From Foliimonas ilicis (GTDB taxonomy: Bacteria > Pseudomonadota > Alphaproteobacteria > Rhizobiales > Rhizobiaceae), in the NCBI RefSeq assembly GCF_039939195.1, contig NZ_JBDUUH010000007.1, positions 1-64,000 on the forward strand: 64,000 nucleotides of DNA. Reading direction: 5' to 3'. Both the position numbers and the translations under genes were made by a program. The notes below the pieces were generated by a model. That model saw nothing but the letters and a program-made list of their open reading frames with translations. It was not told the DNA's origin and ran no database searches. This document shows, one piece after another, positions 25,323-34,126 of the stretch; the stretch's first letter is position 1, and every line of letters begins with the position of its first letter.

Positions 25323-26330
25323 TCAAACCCGCACCAGAGCCTTGATCAACCCCTTTTTGTCATGCGCCCATCTCGGCAGATCGGTCGAAACATCGTCGAG
25401 CGTGGTTTCATGCGTTGCGAGGCTGTCGAGCGGGATCAAGCCTGCGGAAATGGAAGCGATGACGTGCTCGAAATCCTCAGCGGTCGCGTTGCGGCTGCCC
25501 AGCAAGGACATTTCGCGTTTGTGAAATTCCGGGTCCGAGAATGTGATGTCGTCCTTCACGACACTCACCAGAACGTAGGTGCCGCCATGCGCCACATGTT
25601 GAAAACCATCCATGATCGAACGGCTGCTGCCGGTCGCATCGAACACGACATCGTAGCCATCAGCATTAATGGCGCGAACTCGCCGCGCAGCATCCGCATC
25701 CCCGACGACCACACCCTTGCCGAAACCGAGAACCTTGGTCGCCTGCTCGACGCGTTCTTCACTGGCATCCGCCAAAGTTATGTCGAGACCGGCAATCTTT
25801 GCGAAGATCGCAACGCCAAGACCGATCGGCCCGGCACCTATGACCAGGGCAGAACCCTTGCTTACTTTGGATCGCCTGACTGCATGTGCGCCGATCGCCA
25901 GAAACTCGACCATCGCGGCGTCGCGCAGCGCAAGATCGCCCGCATGGATCAAATTTGAGGCAGGTACCACAAGTTGCTCGCACATCCCGCCATCCGTATG
26001 CACACCCAGAACCTGAATGCGTTCGCAGCAATTCGGCTTGCCGCTTCTGCACGCAATACATTCGCCGCAAGCGAGATATGGGTTTACGACAACCCGGTCT
26101 CCGGCCTTGAACGAAGAGCCATTCGGGTTCGATACAACGCCTGAAAGTTCATGCCCGATAACGCGCGGATATTCGAGAAACGGGTGCTTGCCTTCGAAGA
26201 TATGATAATCGGTGCCGCAAATGCCGATATATCCAACATCGATCAGAACCTTGCCCTGCGCGATTGCAGACGGGGCTTGCCGCTCTTCCAGTGCCATGTG
26301 ATCCGGCCGAAGGCAGACTATTGATTTCAT
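25323..26330 (-). CDS. zinc-dependent alcohol dehydrogenase, probable hexonate (L-galactonate-type) 5-dehydrogenase
   Basis: A 335-residue medium-chain Zn dehydrogenase. Catalytic zinc ligands C38 (GICGTD) and H60-E61 (GHELSG), structural zinc cysteines in ACGECIACRSGKPNCC, and the NAD-binding VIGAGPIGLG are all present. It is the first gene of the leftward module with tagaturonate reductase-like and altronate dehydratase genes. In E. coli an MDR enzyme oxidises L-galactonate to D-tagaturonate, exactly the substrate of the next enzyme, so this role fits; other sugar alcohols or acids are possible. It is divergent from the GntR regulator. Confidence 0.8.
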   Translation of the reverse strand: MKSIVCLRPDHMALEERQAPSAIAQGKVLIDVGYIGICGTDYHIFEGKHPFLEYPRVIGHELSGVVSNPNGSSFKAGDRVVVNPYLACGECIACRSGKPNCCERIQVLGVHTDGGMCEQLVVPASNLIHAGDLALRDAAMVEFLAIGAHAVRRSKVSKGSALVIGAGPIGLGVAIFAKIAGLDITLADASEERVEQATKVLGFGKGVVVGDADAARRVRAINADGYDVVFDATGSSRSIMDGFQHVAHGGTYVLVSVVKDDITFSDPEFHKREMSLLGSRNATAEDFEHVIASISAGLIPLDSLATHETTLDDVSTDLPRWAHDKKGLIKALVRV

Positions 26331-26371
26331 TATAATTTCCTACAATACATCTATGGCATGCAACGGACTTG

Positions 26372-26416
26372 TCTCGATCAATGAATGGGCGGTGCAGCAC
26401 GCTTTTTGGATCGAGA
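26372..26416. promoter_or_regulatory. inverted half-sites in the divergent Zn-dehydrogenase/GntR gap
   Basis: TCTCGATC (26372-26379) and its exact complement GATCGAGA (26409-26416) lie 29 bases apart in the 196-base gap between the hexonate module and its GntR regulator. With flanks they read TCTCGATCAA and TTGGATCGAGA. The pair may be operator half-sites for the GntR protein, which has two DNA-binding domains, or the stem of a long hairpin. Confidence 0.4.
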
Positions 26417-26446
26417 TAAAATCTGTCTATTATCGTTAAAGCACAC

Positions 26447-26475
26447 TTGAACGTAATCAGCAGGCGTGTCAAAAT
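26447..26475 (+). promoter_or_regulatory. candidate promoter for the GntR gene
   Basis: TTGAAC (26447-26452), a 17-base spacer, then CAAAAT (26470-26475), about 45 bases before the start codon. It is a moderate sigma-70 match, supported by position only. Confidence 0.35.
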
Positions 26476-26526
26476 GTTTTTAAAGCTCGGATTTATTCGA
26501 ACAAAAACAGATGGCTGGACGGTCGG

Positions 26527-27417
26527 ATGAAAGACAATTCTGTCTACAAGCGAAGCTATAATGCGTGCCTGGACTTCATCCGCGCGCAGAAAGTCGGCGA
26601 CCTTTTGGGGTCCGAACCTTCGTTGGCACAGCAACTGGAAGTAAGCCGCACGACCGTCAGAACCATACTTTCGTCACTCGACAGCGCGGGGATCCTCAAC
26701 GTCGAGGGACGTGAAAAGCGCGTTTTGCGTCATCCCGCCGATGCGGAATATTTCCCCGATCCTGAAACCGAAACAAGCTCGGAATTGATCGAACGCAAGT
26801 TCAAGGATTGGATTCTAAAGGGAGATTTGAAACCCGGCGGCACGATCAATACGCTTGAGCTTGCCAGACAGTTCAATGTTTCGACGTCCGGCATCCGTGA
26901 ATATCTCAATCGTTTCAGCCGATTTGGACTTATCGAGAAACGACCGAATTCAAGCTGGGTATTTCAAGGATTCACGCGGTCCTTTGCGCTGGAACTGTCG
27001 GATATTCGCGAACTTTTCGAACTTCAATCGATTTCGCTGTTTGCCGATACGGTCCGTACCGAGCCGGGACATCGTAAGCTGGCAGAGCTCAAATCCAGTC
27101 ATCATGATCTGCTCAGCCGGATAGAGACCGACTATCACGCGTTTTCGGCACTCGATGAAACATTCCATCGCACGATCAACGATGCGTCGCAAAATCGGTT
27201 TATTCGCGAGTTCTACGACGTCATATCGCTGATTTTCCACTATCACTTTCAGTGGAACAAGGTCGATGAGCGGGAGCGAAACGAGGTGGCCATCCACGAG
27301 CACCTCGAAATCATCGACGGGTTGGAACGCGGAGACAAACGGCAGACGCAAAAGGCCGTCAAACTGCATCTGGATTCTGCCCGGAAGACTTTGCTCCGCT
27401 CAATCCGCGATGCCTGA
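26527..27417 (+). CDS. GntR-family regulator with two winged-helix domains and an FCD domain
   Basis: A 296-residue regulator. Residues about 10-68 form a first winged helix (EPSLAQQLEVSRTTVRTILSS). Residues about 84-148 form a second, also GntR-like (INTLELARQFNVSTSGIREY). Residues about 152-285 match an FCD ligand domain (DIRELFELQSISLFA, then the DETFHRTINDASQNRF and HEHLEIIDGL metal/ligand motifs). Ordinary FadR/FCD proteins of about 230-250 residues have only one winged helix. Divergence from the hexonate genes makes it the likely local regulator responding to a sugar acid. A sugar-acid ligand is inference. Confidence 0.88.
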   Translation: MKDNSVYKRSYNACLDFIRAQKVGDLLGSEPSLAQQLEVSRTTVRTILSSLDSAGILNVEGREKRVLRHPADAEYFPDPETETSSELIERKFKDWILKGDLKPGGTINTLELARQFNVSTSGIREYLNRFSRFGLIEKRPNSSWVFQGFTRSFALELSDIRELFELQSISLFADTVRTEPGHRKLAELKSSHHDLLSRIETDYHAFSALDETFHRTINDASQNRFIREFYDVISLIFHYHFQWNKVDERERNEVAIHEHLEIIDGLERGDKRQTQKAVKLHLDSARKTLLRSIRDA

Positions 27418-27439
27418 ATAGGCATCGCGCCTGCAGGTC

Positions 27440-28387
27440 CTATTCTCCGGTATCGTCCAGCAACTGCATCTGCGGCGATGACAACACGATTGTTGCGGAT
27501 TTGATGAGGCTTTCAAGCTGTGCTTGTGAAGTGGCGCTGGCGATCGGCGCGGTGACGCCGGGTTGAGCTGCCACCCATGCAAGCGCGATTTCAGCCGGCT
27601 TGGCATTGTGCTGCTTCGCCACCTCGTCCAACGCCGCCAGCACGCGATTGCCGCGTTCGTTGAGATAGGTTTTGACGCCGCCGCCGCGTGCGCTCTTTCC
27701 AAGATCCGCCTCGCCTCGGTATTTCCCCGTAAGAAACCCCTTAGCCAGACTGAAATAGGTGATGACGCCGACATTCTCTTCTATGCAGAGATCGCGAAGA
27801 TCACCTTCGAATGTCGAACGGTCATAAAGATTGTACTCCGGTTGCAGCACCTCATAGCGCGGCAACGAACTGTCCTTCGACACCTGCAGCGCCTCCTGCA
27901 ACTGTGCCGCGTCCAGGTTAGACGCGCCCGCATACCGTATTTTGCCTGCTTCGATAAGCTTTTCATAAGCGCGAAACGTCTCTTCGTAGGGCGTTTCAGG
28001 ATCGTGCCAATGGGAAAGATAAAGATCGATGTAATCTGTCTGAAGCCGCCGTAGCGAATCGTCCACGGCCTGCGCGATGTATGAAGGTGAAAGACCTTTC
28101 TTACCCTCCCCCATCTCGGAGCCAACCTTTGTAATTACAACGAATTTATCCCGATCTTTCCGGCCTTTCAGCCAGCGGCCAATGATCGTTTCCGACTCTC
28201 CGCCGGAATTGCCGTCCACCCATCTCGAATAGGCATCTGCCGTATCGATCGCATTGAAACCAGCGTCTGCAAACCGGTCCAAAAGGGAAAAGGAGGTCTT
28301 TTCATCGGCCGTCCAGCCGAAGACATTGCCGCCGAAAACCAGCGGCGCGATTTCCAGTTTCGTACGTCCAAGGCGTCGATGGGTCAA
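27440..28387 (-). CDS. aldo/keto reductase (AKR, YdjG/Tas-like)
   Basis: A 315-residue beta-alpha-barrel oxidoreductase with the AKR tetrad visible: NAIDTADAYSRW (Asp, Tyr), VVITKVG (Lys) and LYLSHWHDP (His). It has the C-terminal cofactor segment GVTAPIASATSQAQLESL. It is convergent with the GntR gene, 22 bases apart, and divergent from terC. It could reduce a keto-sugar or aldehyde linked to the neighbouring hexonate pathway, but nothing in the sequence proves this. Confidence 0.9.
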   Translation of the reverse strand: MTHRRLGRTKLEIAPLVFGGNVFGWTADEKTSFSLLDRFADAGFNAIDTADAYSRWVDGNSGGESETIIGRWLKGRKDRDKFVVITKVGSEMGEGKKGLSPSYIAQAVDDSLRRLQTDYIDLYLSHWHDPETPYEETFRAYEKLIEAGKIRYAGASNLDAAQLQEALQVSKDSSLPRYEVLQPEYNLYDRSTFEGDLRDLCIEENVGVITYFSLAKGFLTGKYRGEADLGKSARGGGVKTYLNERGNRVLAALDEVAKQHNAKPAEIALAWVAAQPGVTAPIASATSQAQLESLIKSATIVLSSPQMQLLDDTGE

Positions 28388-28532
28388 AGCTCACTCCGAT
28401 ATATGTGTCCAAACTTGTTTTTCTTTGCATTATTGAGAAGCAAAGCCTATCTGCCATCGCAGCGTGTGACAAAGGTCCAGTTTGCGCATGTAGGAATAGC
28501 TATAGAGCCGGTTTTTGCAGTGATATTGAGGC

Positions 28533-28549
28533 CGCAATTTCAAATTGCG
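28533..28549. promoter_or_regulatory. perfect palindrome upstream of terC
   Basis: CGCAATTT-C-AAATTGCG, a perfect dyad with 8-base arms, 52 bases before the TerC-family gene in the 213-base gap 28388-28600. It may be an operator for a metal or redox regulator or part of a leader hairpin. No yybP-ykoY riboswitch core was recognised here, and nothing else was seen in the gap. Confidence 0.4.
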
Positions 28550-28600
28550 TCTCGATGCTCCGAAAGCGCGGCGATCTGGTGAAGGGGAAGGTTTTCCGGA

Positions 28601-29266
28601 ATGGAGATTTTTACGGCTGCAGGCTTCACGGCACTGCTTCAGGTTATAATGATCGACCTTGTGCTTGCGGGCGACAATGCGATCGTGATTGGTCTTGCGG
28701 CAGCGGGATTGCCTTCGGATCAACGTAAGAAAGCGATCCTGGTCGGTATCATAGCAGCGACGGTGCTGCGTATCGGCTTTGCACTCATCACCACCGAATT
28801 GCTGAAGCTGGGTCCTGCCCTGCTGATAGCGGGCGGCTTGCTGCTTCTGTGGGTGTGCTGGAAAATGTGGCGCGAACTGACCGTTTCGCATGAAGACGAG
28901 CATGCGGCCACCGAGGCGATGTCCGATTCCGATCTCGACAGCGACGGTCAAGTTGCTGGAAAGGCTCCGCGCAAGACCTTTGCCCAGGCTGCCTGGCAGA
29001 TCGTCATTGCAGACGTGTCGATGTCTTTGGATAATGTCCTTGCGGTTGCAGGCGCGGCCATGGATCACCCGACCGTCCTGATTATCGGTCTTGGTCTGTC
29101 CATTGCACTGATGGGTTTTGCCGCGACCTTCATTGCAAATCTTCTGCATAAATATCGCTGGATCGCCTATATCGGCGTTGCCATCATCCTCTATGTGGCA
29201 CTGAAAATGACCTATGATGGTGCAATCGGCGTCTGGCCGAATATGTTCAGCGCCATAGGCTTCTAG
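28601..29266 (+). CDS. TerC/YjbE-family integral membrane protein
   Basis: A 221-residue polytopic protein of the TerC family with about seven helices. The family's acidic intramembrane motifs are present: VIMIDLVLAGDNAIVIGLA and IVIADVSMSLDNVLAVAGA, each with Asp-Asn pairs. TerC relatives have been tied to manganese efflux or metallation of exported proteins and to tellurite resistance. A charged cytoplasmic loop (SHEDEHAATEAMSDSDLDSD) separates the halves. It is monocistronic and ends at a strong bidirectional terminator. The metal specificity is unknown. Confidence 0.9.
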   Translation: MEIFTAAGFTALLQVIMIDLVLAGDNAIVIGLAAAGLPSDQRKKAILVGIIAATVLRIGFALITTELLKLGPALLIAGGLLLLWVCWKMWRELTVSHEDEHAATEAMSDSDLDSDGQVAGKAPRKTFAQAAWQIVIADVSMSLDNVLAVAGAAMDHPTVLIIGLGLSIALMGFAATFIANLLHKYRWIAYIGVAIILYVALKMTYDGAIGVWPNMFSAIGF

Positions 29267-29277
29267 CCGCATCGAAC

Positions 29278-29305
29278 AAAAAAGGGCGCCGATTGGCGCC
29301 CTTTT
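29278..29305. terminator. bidirectional terminator between terC and the BMP operon
   Basis: GGGCGCC (29284-29290) and GGCGCCC (29295-29301) form a stem with the loop GATT, with A-run upstream and T-run downstream, so it functions in both directions. It closes the rightward terC gene and the leftward BMP-type ABC operon. Confidence 0.92.
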
Positions 29306-29325
29306 CTTTTCTGCAACTTGCCGGA

Positions 29326-30396
29326 TTATTGCGGCAGCTTGTCGTCTACGCCCTTGATGTAGAAGTTCATGCCGAGCAGCGTGCCGTCATCCGCCACTTC
29401 GCCGTCCTTCAACCATTCGCTGCCGTCCTGCTTTGCAATCGGGCCGGTGAATGGGTTGAACTCCCCGGACTTGATCTTGGCTTCGGTTTCTTCAGCCAGC
29501 TTCTTCACATCGTCAGGCATGTTGGCATAAGGCGCCATCACGACGTGGCCTTCCTTCATGCCGCCCCAGACGTCCTGCTGCTTCCAGGTGCCGTCGATGA
29601 CTGCCTTGACGCGTTCGGTGTAATACGGACCCCAATCGTCGATGATCGAGGTGAGCTGCGTTTCAGGACCGAACTTGATCATGTCGGACGCCTGACCGAA
29701 AGCCTTGATGCCGCGTTCTGTGGCAACCTGCATCGGTGCGGTGGAATCCGTGTGCTGGGTGATGATGTCGACGCCCTGATCGATCAGAGCCTTTGCAGCA
29801 TCGGCTTCCTTGCCTGGATCGAACCAGGTGTTCGCCCACACGACCTTCACCTTGAAATCGGGATTGACGGTCTGCGCGCCGAGCACGAACGCATTGATGC
29901 CCATGACGACTTCAGGGATCGGGAAGGAAGCGATATAGCCTGCTTCGCCGACCTTCGAGAGCTTCGCGGCGATAATGCCCTGAATGTAACGGCCTTCATA
30001 GAAACGCGAATTGTAGGTCGTGACATTCGGATGATCGCGCTTGTAGCCGGTCGCGTGTTCGAACTTCACATCCGGAAATTTGCCGGCAACCTTGTTGGTC
30101 GGGTCCATATAACCGAACGAGGTCGTGAAGATGATGTTGCAGCCGGAGCGTGCGAAACGCTCGATGGCGCGTTCCGCGTCAGCACTTTCAGGAACGCTTT
30201 CGAGGTAAGCCGTCTCGACGGCATCACCCAAAGCTTCCTTCATTTCGAGCAGGCCCTGATGGTGCTGATAGGTCCAGCCGAAATCGCCTGTTGGCCCGAT
30301 ATAGATGAAGCAGGCCTTTGTGGCGGCCTGTGCTCCCATCGCGCCGAACGACAGCATCGCTGCCGCCGTGGCGAAGGATAAAATTGTCTTTTTCAT
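29326..30396 (-). CDS. BMP-family ABC transporter substrate-binding protein
   Basis: A 356-residue periplasmic binding protein of the BMP/Med (PnrA) family. It has a Sec signal peptide (MKKTILSFATAAAMLSFGAMGAQA) with no lipobox. Core motifs include GPTGDFGWTYQHHQG, IIFTTSFGYMDPT and EAGYIASFPIPEVVMGINAFVLGAQ. In this family the binding protein captures nucleosides or purine-like solutes. The ATG at 30396 is used because it starts a normal signal peptide; a frame 10 codons longer does not. It is the last gene of the four-gene leftward operon, 44 bases after its permease. Confidence 0.92.
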   Translation of the reverse strand: MKKTILSFATAAAMLSFGAMGAQAATKACFIYIGPTGDFGWTYQHHQGLLEMKEALGDAVETAYLESVPESADAERAIERFARSGCNIIFTTSFGYMDPTNKVAGKFPDVKFEHATGYKRDHPNVTTYNSRFYEGRYIQGIIAAKLSKVGEAGYIASFPIPEVVMGINAFVLGAQTVNPDFKVKVVWANTWFDPGKEADAAKALIDQGVDIITQHTDSTAPMQVATERGIKAFGQASDMIKFGPETQLTSIIDDWGPYYTERVKAVIDGTWKQQDVWGGMKEGHVVMAPYANMPDDVKKLAEETEAKIKSGEFNPFTGPIAKQDGSEWLKDGEVADDGTLLGMNFYIKGVDDKLPQ

Positions 30397-30440
30397 TGTC
30401 CGTCCTCTTGTGTTGCCAGGGGGCATTATCCCGTATTTTC

Positions 30441-31355
30441 TTAGCGATCAGGCACAAACGGCCGCCCCAAAGAAGCCGGTGTGTTTATCATCGTCAGTCG
30501 CCGATTTCTGGAGATTAGAACAAGCACCACTATCGTTGCCAGATAGGGAAGCGAAGAAAGAAGCTGCGAAGGCACGCCTATCCCCAGTGCTTGCGCATGA
30601 AGCTGGCCGATGCTGACCGCACCGAACAGATAAGCGCCCGCCAGAACGCGCCACGGCCGCCACGAAGCGAACACGACAAGCGCCAATGCGATCCATCCGC
30701 GGCCCGCGGTCATGTTCTCGATCCATTGCGGCGTGTAGACGAGCGAGAGGTAAGCCCCAGCCAATCCGGCGCACGCACCGCCAAACATCACCGCCAGATA
30801 GCGAATGAGGATGACATTGATGCCAAGAGCATGCGCCGACATGTGATTGTCGCCGACCGACCGCAAGGTGAGGCCAGCCCGTGTGCGGAAAAGGAACCAT
30901 GCGACTGCCGCAGTCAGGAAGATCGAGAAGTAGAAGATCGGGTCTTGCCCGAACAGCAGCTTGCCGACGATCGGCAGGTCGGTCAGACCCGGTATGTAGA
31001 CAAAACCGAGCTTCACTCCGGGAAGGCCAACAAAACCTTCGCCCAGCATGCCGGACAATCCAAGCCCGAGCAGCGTAAGTGCAAGGCCGGTCGCGACCTG
31101 ATTGGTCACAAGTGTAAGTGTCAAAAAGCCGAACAGCAGCGAAAACAAGGACCCGACGATAATTGCGGTACCCGCGCCGAGCCAAGGCGATCCCGTCATG
31201 AGGGCAACGCCGAAACCTGTCACCGCGCCCATGACCATCATGCCTTCGACCCCAAGGTTCAGCACGCCGGAGCGCTCGACCACGAGTTCGCCTATCGCTG
31301 CCAGAAGAAGCGGCGTTGCGGCGGTCGCGATGGTAATGAGTATGTTCTCAAACAT
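30441..31355 (-). CDS. BMP-type ABC transporter permease (second permease)
   Basis: A 304-residue inner-membrane permease of the BPD_transp_2 group, with hallmark AAIGELVVERSGVLNLGVEGMMVMGAV near the N-terminus, seen in nucleoside/BMP-type importers. About eight hydrophobic segments follow. The ATG at 31355 overlaps the end of the first permease by eight bases and was preferred to a start ten codons upstream. It pairs with the permease at 31348-32436. Confidence 0.92.
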   Translation of the reverse strand: MFENILITIATAATPLLLAAIGELVVERSGVLNLGVEGMMVMGAVTGFGVALMTGSPWLGAGTAIIVGSLFSLLFGFLTLTLVTNQVATGLALTLLGLGLSGMLGEGFVGLPGVKLGFVYIPGLTDLPIVGKLLFGQDPIFYFSIFLTAAVAWFLFRTRAGLTLRSVGDNHMSAHALGINVILIRYLAVMFGGACAGLAGAYLSLVYTPQWIENMTAGRGWIALALVVFASWRPWRVLAGAYLFGAVSIGQLHAQALGIGVPSQLLSSLPYLATIVVLVLISRNRRLTMINTPASLGRPFVPDR

Positions 31356-32436
31356 TCTGCGTAGCCTTTGCCGGAGCGCCCACAAATCGGATGCGGTAGT
31401 GGATCAGCATGTCGCAAGCGAGCACGAAGAACAGAAGCATGCCTTGGAAAGCCCTGACGACCTTGTCGGAGACACCGATGGAAATCTGCGCTGCCTCACC
31501 TCCGAGATAGGAGAGCGCCAGCACAAGACCTGCGGCAACGATGCCCAGCGGGTTCAAGCGGCCGAGAAACGCGACGATGATGGCCGTGAAGCCATATCCG
31601 GGCGAGATCGTTGGGCGCAATTGTCCGATTGCGCCTGACACTTCCGATATTCCGGCCAATCCTGCCAATCCGCCCGAAACCAGAAAGGCAAAAAAGATCA
31701 TCTTCGTGTTGGAAAATCCGGCAAAGCGTCCTGCTCGCGGGCTTTGTCCAAGCACTTTGACTTCAAAACCCTTCAACGTGCGCGAAAGGACGAACCAGAG
31801 CACCAAAGCTGCGACAAGCGCGAAAACGAAGCCCCAATGCGCCCGTCCCGATGCGCTCCAGACCTCAGGCAGCACCGCATATTCGTGAAAAGTCCGTGTT
31901 TCGGGAAAATTCATGCCCGATGGGTTGCGCCACGGTCCGCGCACCAGCCAATCGAGAAAAAGCTGCGCGACATAAACCAGCATGAGGCTGGTCAGGATTT
32001 CATTGGTGTTGAAACGCGCCTTTAGAAACGCCGGGATGGTGGCAAAAGCCGCGCCGCCTGCGATGCCCATCAGCATCATCAGGGGCAGCACGGCCCAGTT
32101 CTGAAACTCCGGGAACATGACAGGCAGGATCGAGCCTGCAAGCGCGCCGATCACGAATTGGCCTTCTGCGCCGATGTTCCAATTGTTCGAAAGATAACAA
32201 ACGGATAGCCCAACCGCGATCAGTATGAGCGGAGCGGCTTTGATTGCCAGTTCGTGCAGCGACCAGACTTCGCGCAATGGATCGATGAAATAATAATAGA
32301 GCGCGTCGAGCGGGTCCTTTCCCAGAAGAAAGAACATGATCGCTCCGGCAATCAGTGTCAGCACCAGCGCGATAAACGGCGAAACGACACTGAACAAACG
32401 CGAATGCTGCGGACGCCTGACAAGTTCGATCCGCAT
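31348..32436 (-). CDS. BMP-type ABC transporter permease (first permease)
   Basis: A 362-residue permease of the same group, with the family motif SVCYLSNNWNIGAEGQFVIGALAGS and about nine to ten hydrophobic segments. Its start codon overlaps the ATPase stop by one base (TGATG) and its end overlaps the next permease by eight bases, so translation is tightly coupled. It forms the heteromeric channel with the second permease. Confidence 0.92.
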   Translation of the reverse strand: MRIELVRRPQHSRLFSVVSPFIALVLTLIAGAIMFFLLGKDPLDALYYYFIDPLREVWSLHELAIKAAPLILIAVGLSVCYLSNNWNIGAEGQFVIGALAGSILPVMFPEFQNWAVLPLMMLMGIAGGAAFATIPAFLKARFNTNEILTSLMLVYVAQLFLDWLVRGPWRNPSGMNFPETRTFHEYAVLPEVWSASGRAHWGFVFALVAALVLWFVLSRTLKGFEVKVLGQSPRAGRFAGFSNTKMIFFAFLVSGGLAGLAGISEVSGAIGQLRPTISPGYGFTAIIVAFLGRLNPLGIVAAGLVLALSYLGGEAAQISIGVSDKVVRAFQGMLLFFVLACDMLIHYRIRFVGAPAKATQNV

Positions 32437-34007
32437 CAGACGAGTTCCTTCGCTACTTCGACATGGCCAGGCTCCGCGCCGCCCATCAGAAGGCCTATCT
32501 TTTCGAATGTGGCATCTGCGATGCGAAGCGGTTTTGAAAGTTCGCCATTGTGCATGACGGCGATGTTGTCGGAGATTTCAAAAAGTTCGTCGAGGTCCTG
32601 GCTGATGACGAGAACCGCCGAGCCTGCTTTCGCCAGATCGATGAGCGACTGGCGGATATGAGCCGCCGCACCGGCATCGACACCCCATGTCGGCTGGTTC
32701 ACGACCATGACGGCAGGCTGCCTATCGAGCTCACGACCAATGATGAATTTCTGCAGATTACCGCCGGAAAGTGCCGTCGCCTCAGGATCGATGCCGCTCT
32801 TGCGAACATCCATGATCTTTACGATCCGCTGGGCAGCGGCAAACACAGCGCCGTTCTTTACGACTCCTCCTATGCCGAAAAAGGCTTTGCGGTCGGTCTT
32901 GTGACGCGACAAGAGAAGGTTTTCAGAAAGCGTCATGCGCGGTGCCGCACCATGGCCCAGCCGTTCTTCCGGAACAAAGGCCGCACCAAGAAGCCGCCTG
33001 CCGGAGATCGAAAGTCTGCCTGCATCCTTAGCGCGAATACGTACCGTCGCCGCATCCGATTGCAGAACTTCGCCGGAAATCGCCTCGAAAAGCTCGCCTT
33101 GCCCGTTTCCGGCCACACCGGCGATGCCCATGATCTCGCCGGCCTTCACCGTGAGATTGATATTGCGCAGCGGCACGGAGAAAGGCGTCGCAGGCTTGCG
33201 CACCAGATCATTGACCTGAAGAAGCGGCGTGCCCGCGGTTTCATCAGTGGATGGCTCATGTTCAATGGTGTGAACGTCACCGCCCACCATCATCCGCGCC
33301 AGCGTAGTGGCCGTTTCCTTGCGCGGATCACATTGCCCGACTACCTTGCCGTGACGCAGCACGGTCGCCCGATCGCAAATCCTTTTCACTTCCTCCAGGC
33401 GGTGTGAAATGTAGAGGATCGACTTGCCTTCGGACCGCAACCGCTCAAGCGTCTCGAACAGCTTGTCAGCCTCCTGCGGCGTCAAAACGGAGGTCGGCTC
33501 GTCGAGAATGATGAGGTCTGGCGCTTGCAGAAGGCAACGCACGATCTCGATGCGCTGACGCTCGCCGACCGACAGGTCGCCGACAATCGAATAGGGATCG
33601 AGCGGCAGGCCGTAGCTGTAGGACAGTGCCTTCGCCTTGGCAGCAATCGTGCCGATCGGCGTATCGCTTTCCAGCGAAAGCGCGATATTCTCCGCAGCGG
33701 TGAGCGCGTCAAACAGCGAAAAATGCTGAAAAACCATGCCGATACCGAGCTTTTTTGCAACGCTCGGCGTGTTGATGGTGACCGGCGAACCCTTCCAGAA
33801 AATCTCGCCTGAAAACGGCTCCAGAGAGCCGAACAGCATTTTTACCAGCGTGGATTTCCCCGCGCCGTTTTCGCCGAGCAGCGCATGGATTTCTCCCGGC
33901 GCGATTTTCAGGTCGATGTTATCGCAAGCCTTCAGGCTACCAAAAATCTTGGTCAGGCCCCGGACCTCAAGCAGGTCCGCTCCGTCAGTCACCAGGGTTG
34001 TTTGCAC
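32436..34007 (-). CDS. BMP-type ABC transporter ATPase, two nucleotide-binding domains
   Basis: A 523-residue duplicated ATPase. The first half has Walker A GENGAGKSTLVKM, signature LSVGERQRIEIVR and Walker B LIILDEPTSVLTPQE. The second half is degenerate as in sugar/nucleoside ABC families: AGVAGNGQGEL in place of Walker A and LSGGNLQKFIIGRE as signature. It leads the leftward operon and drives a BMP-type importer expected to move nucleosides or related solutes. The 119 bases upstream (34008-34126) hold its promoter region, where no confident boxes were seen. Confidence 0.94.
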   Translation of the reverse strand: MQTTLVTDGADLLEVRGLTKIFGSLKACDNIDLKIAPGEIHALLGENGAGKSTLVKMLFGSLEPFSGEIFWKGSPVTINTPSVAKKLGIGMVFQHFSLFDALTAAENIALSLESDTPIGTIAAKAKALSYSYGLPLDPYSIVGDLSVGERQRIEIVRCLLQAPDLIILDEPTSVLTPQEADKLFETLERLRSEGKSILYISHRLEEVKRICDRATVLRHGKVVGQCDPRKETATTLARMMVGGDVHTIEHEPSTDETAGTPLLQVNDLVRKPATPFSVPLRNINLTVKAGEIMGIAGVAGNGQGELFEAISGEVLQSDAATVRIRAKDAGRLSISGRRLLGAAFVPEERLGHGAAPRMTLSENLLLSRHKTDRKAFFGIGGVVKNGAVFAAAQRIVKIMDVRKSGIDPEATALSGGNLQKFIIGRELDRQPAVMVVNQPTWGVDAGAAAHIRQSLIDLAKAGSAVLVISQDLDELFEISDNIAVMHNGELSKPLRIADATFEKIGLLMGGAEPGHVEVAKELV

Positions 34008-34126
34008 AACGCCCCCATTTTTCTTGTTTTATATGTTCCCGCGTCCATCGTAGGCGCGCATTGCTCCAAGTACAAAGCCGCGCTTATCTTGAAAGTGCTT
34101 CAATATTTCCAGTGATACCGCTGGCA

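Noticed and set aside
28388..28600. Possible yybP-ykoY manganese riboswitch before terC
   Set aside because: The conserved core sequences were not found; only a palindrome is evident.
29293..30381. A 362-codon open frame on the + strand
   Set aside because: Antisense to the BMP binding protein and begins inside a terminator.
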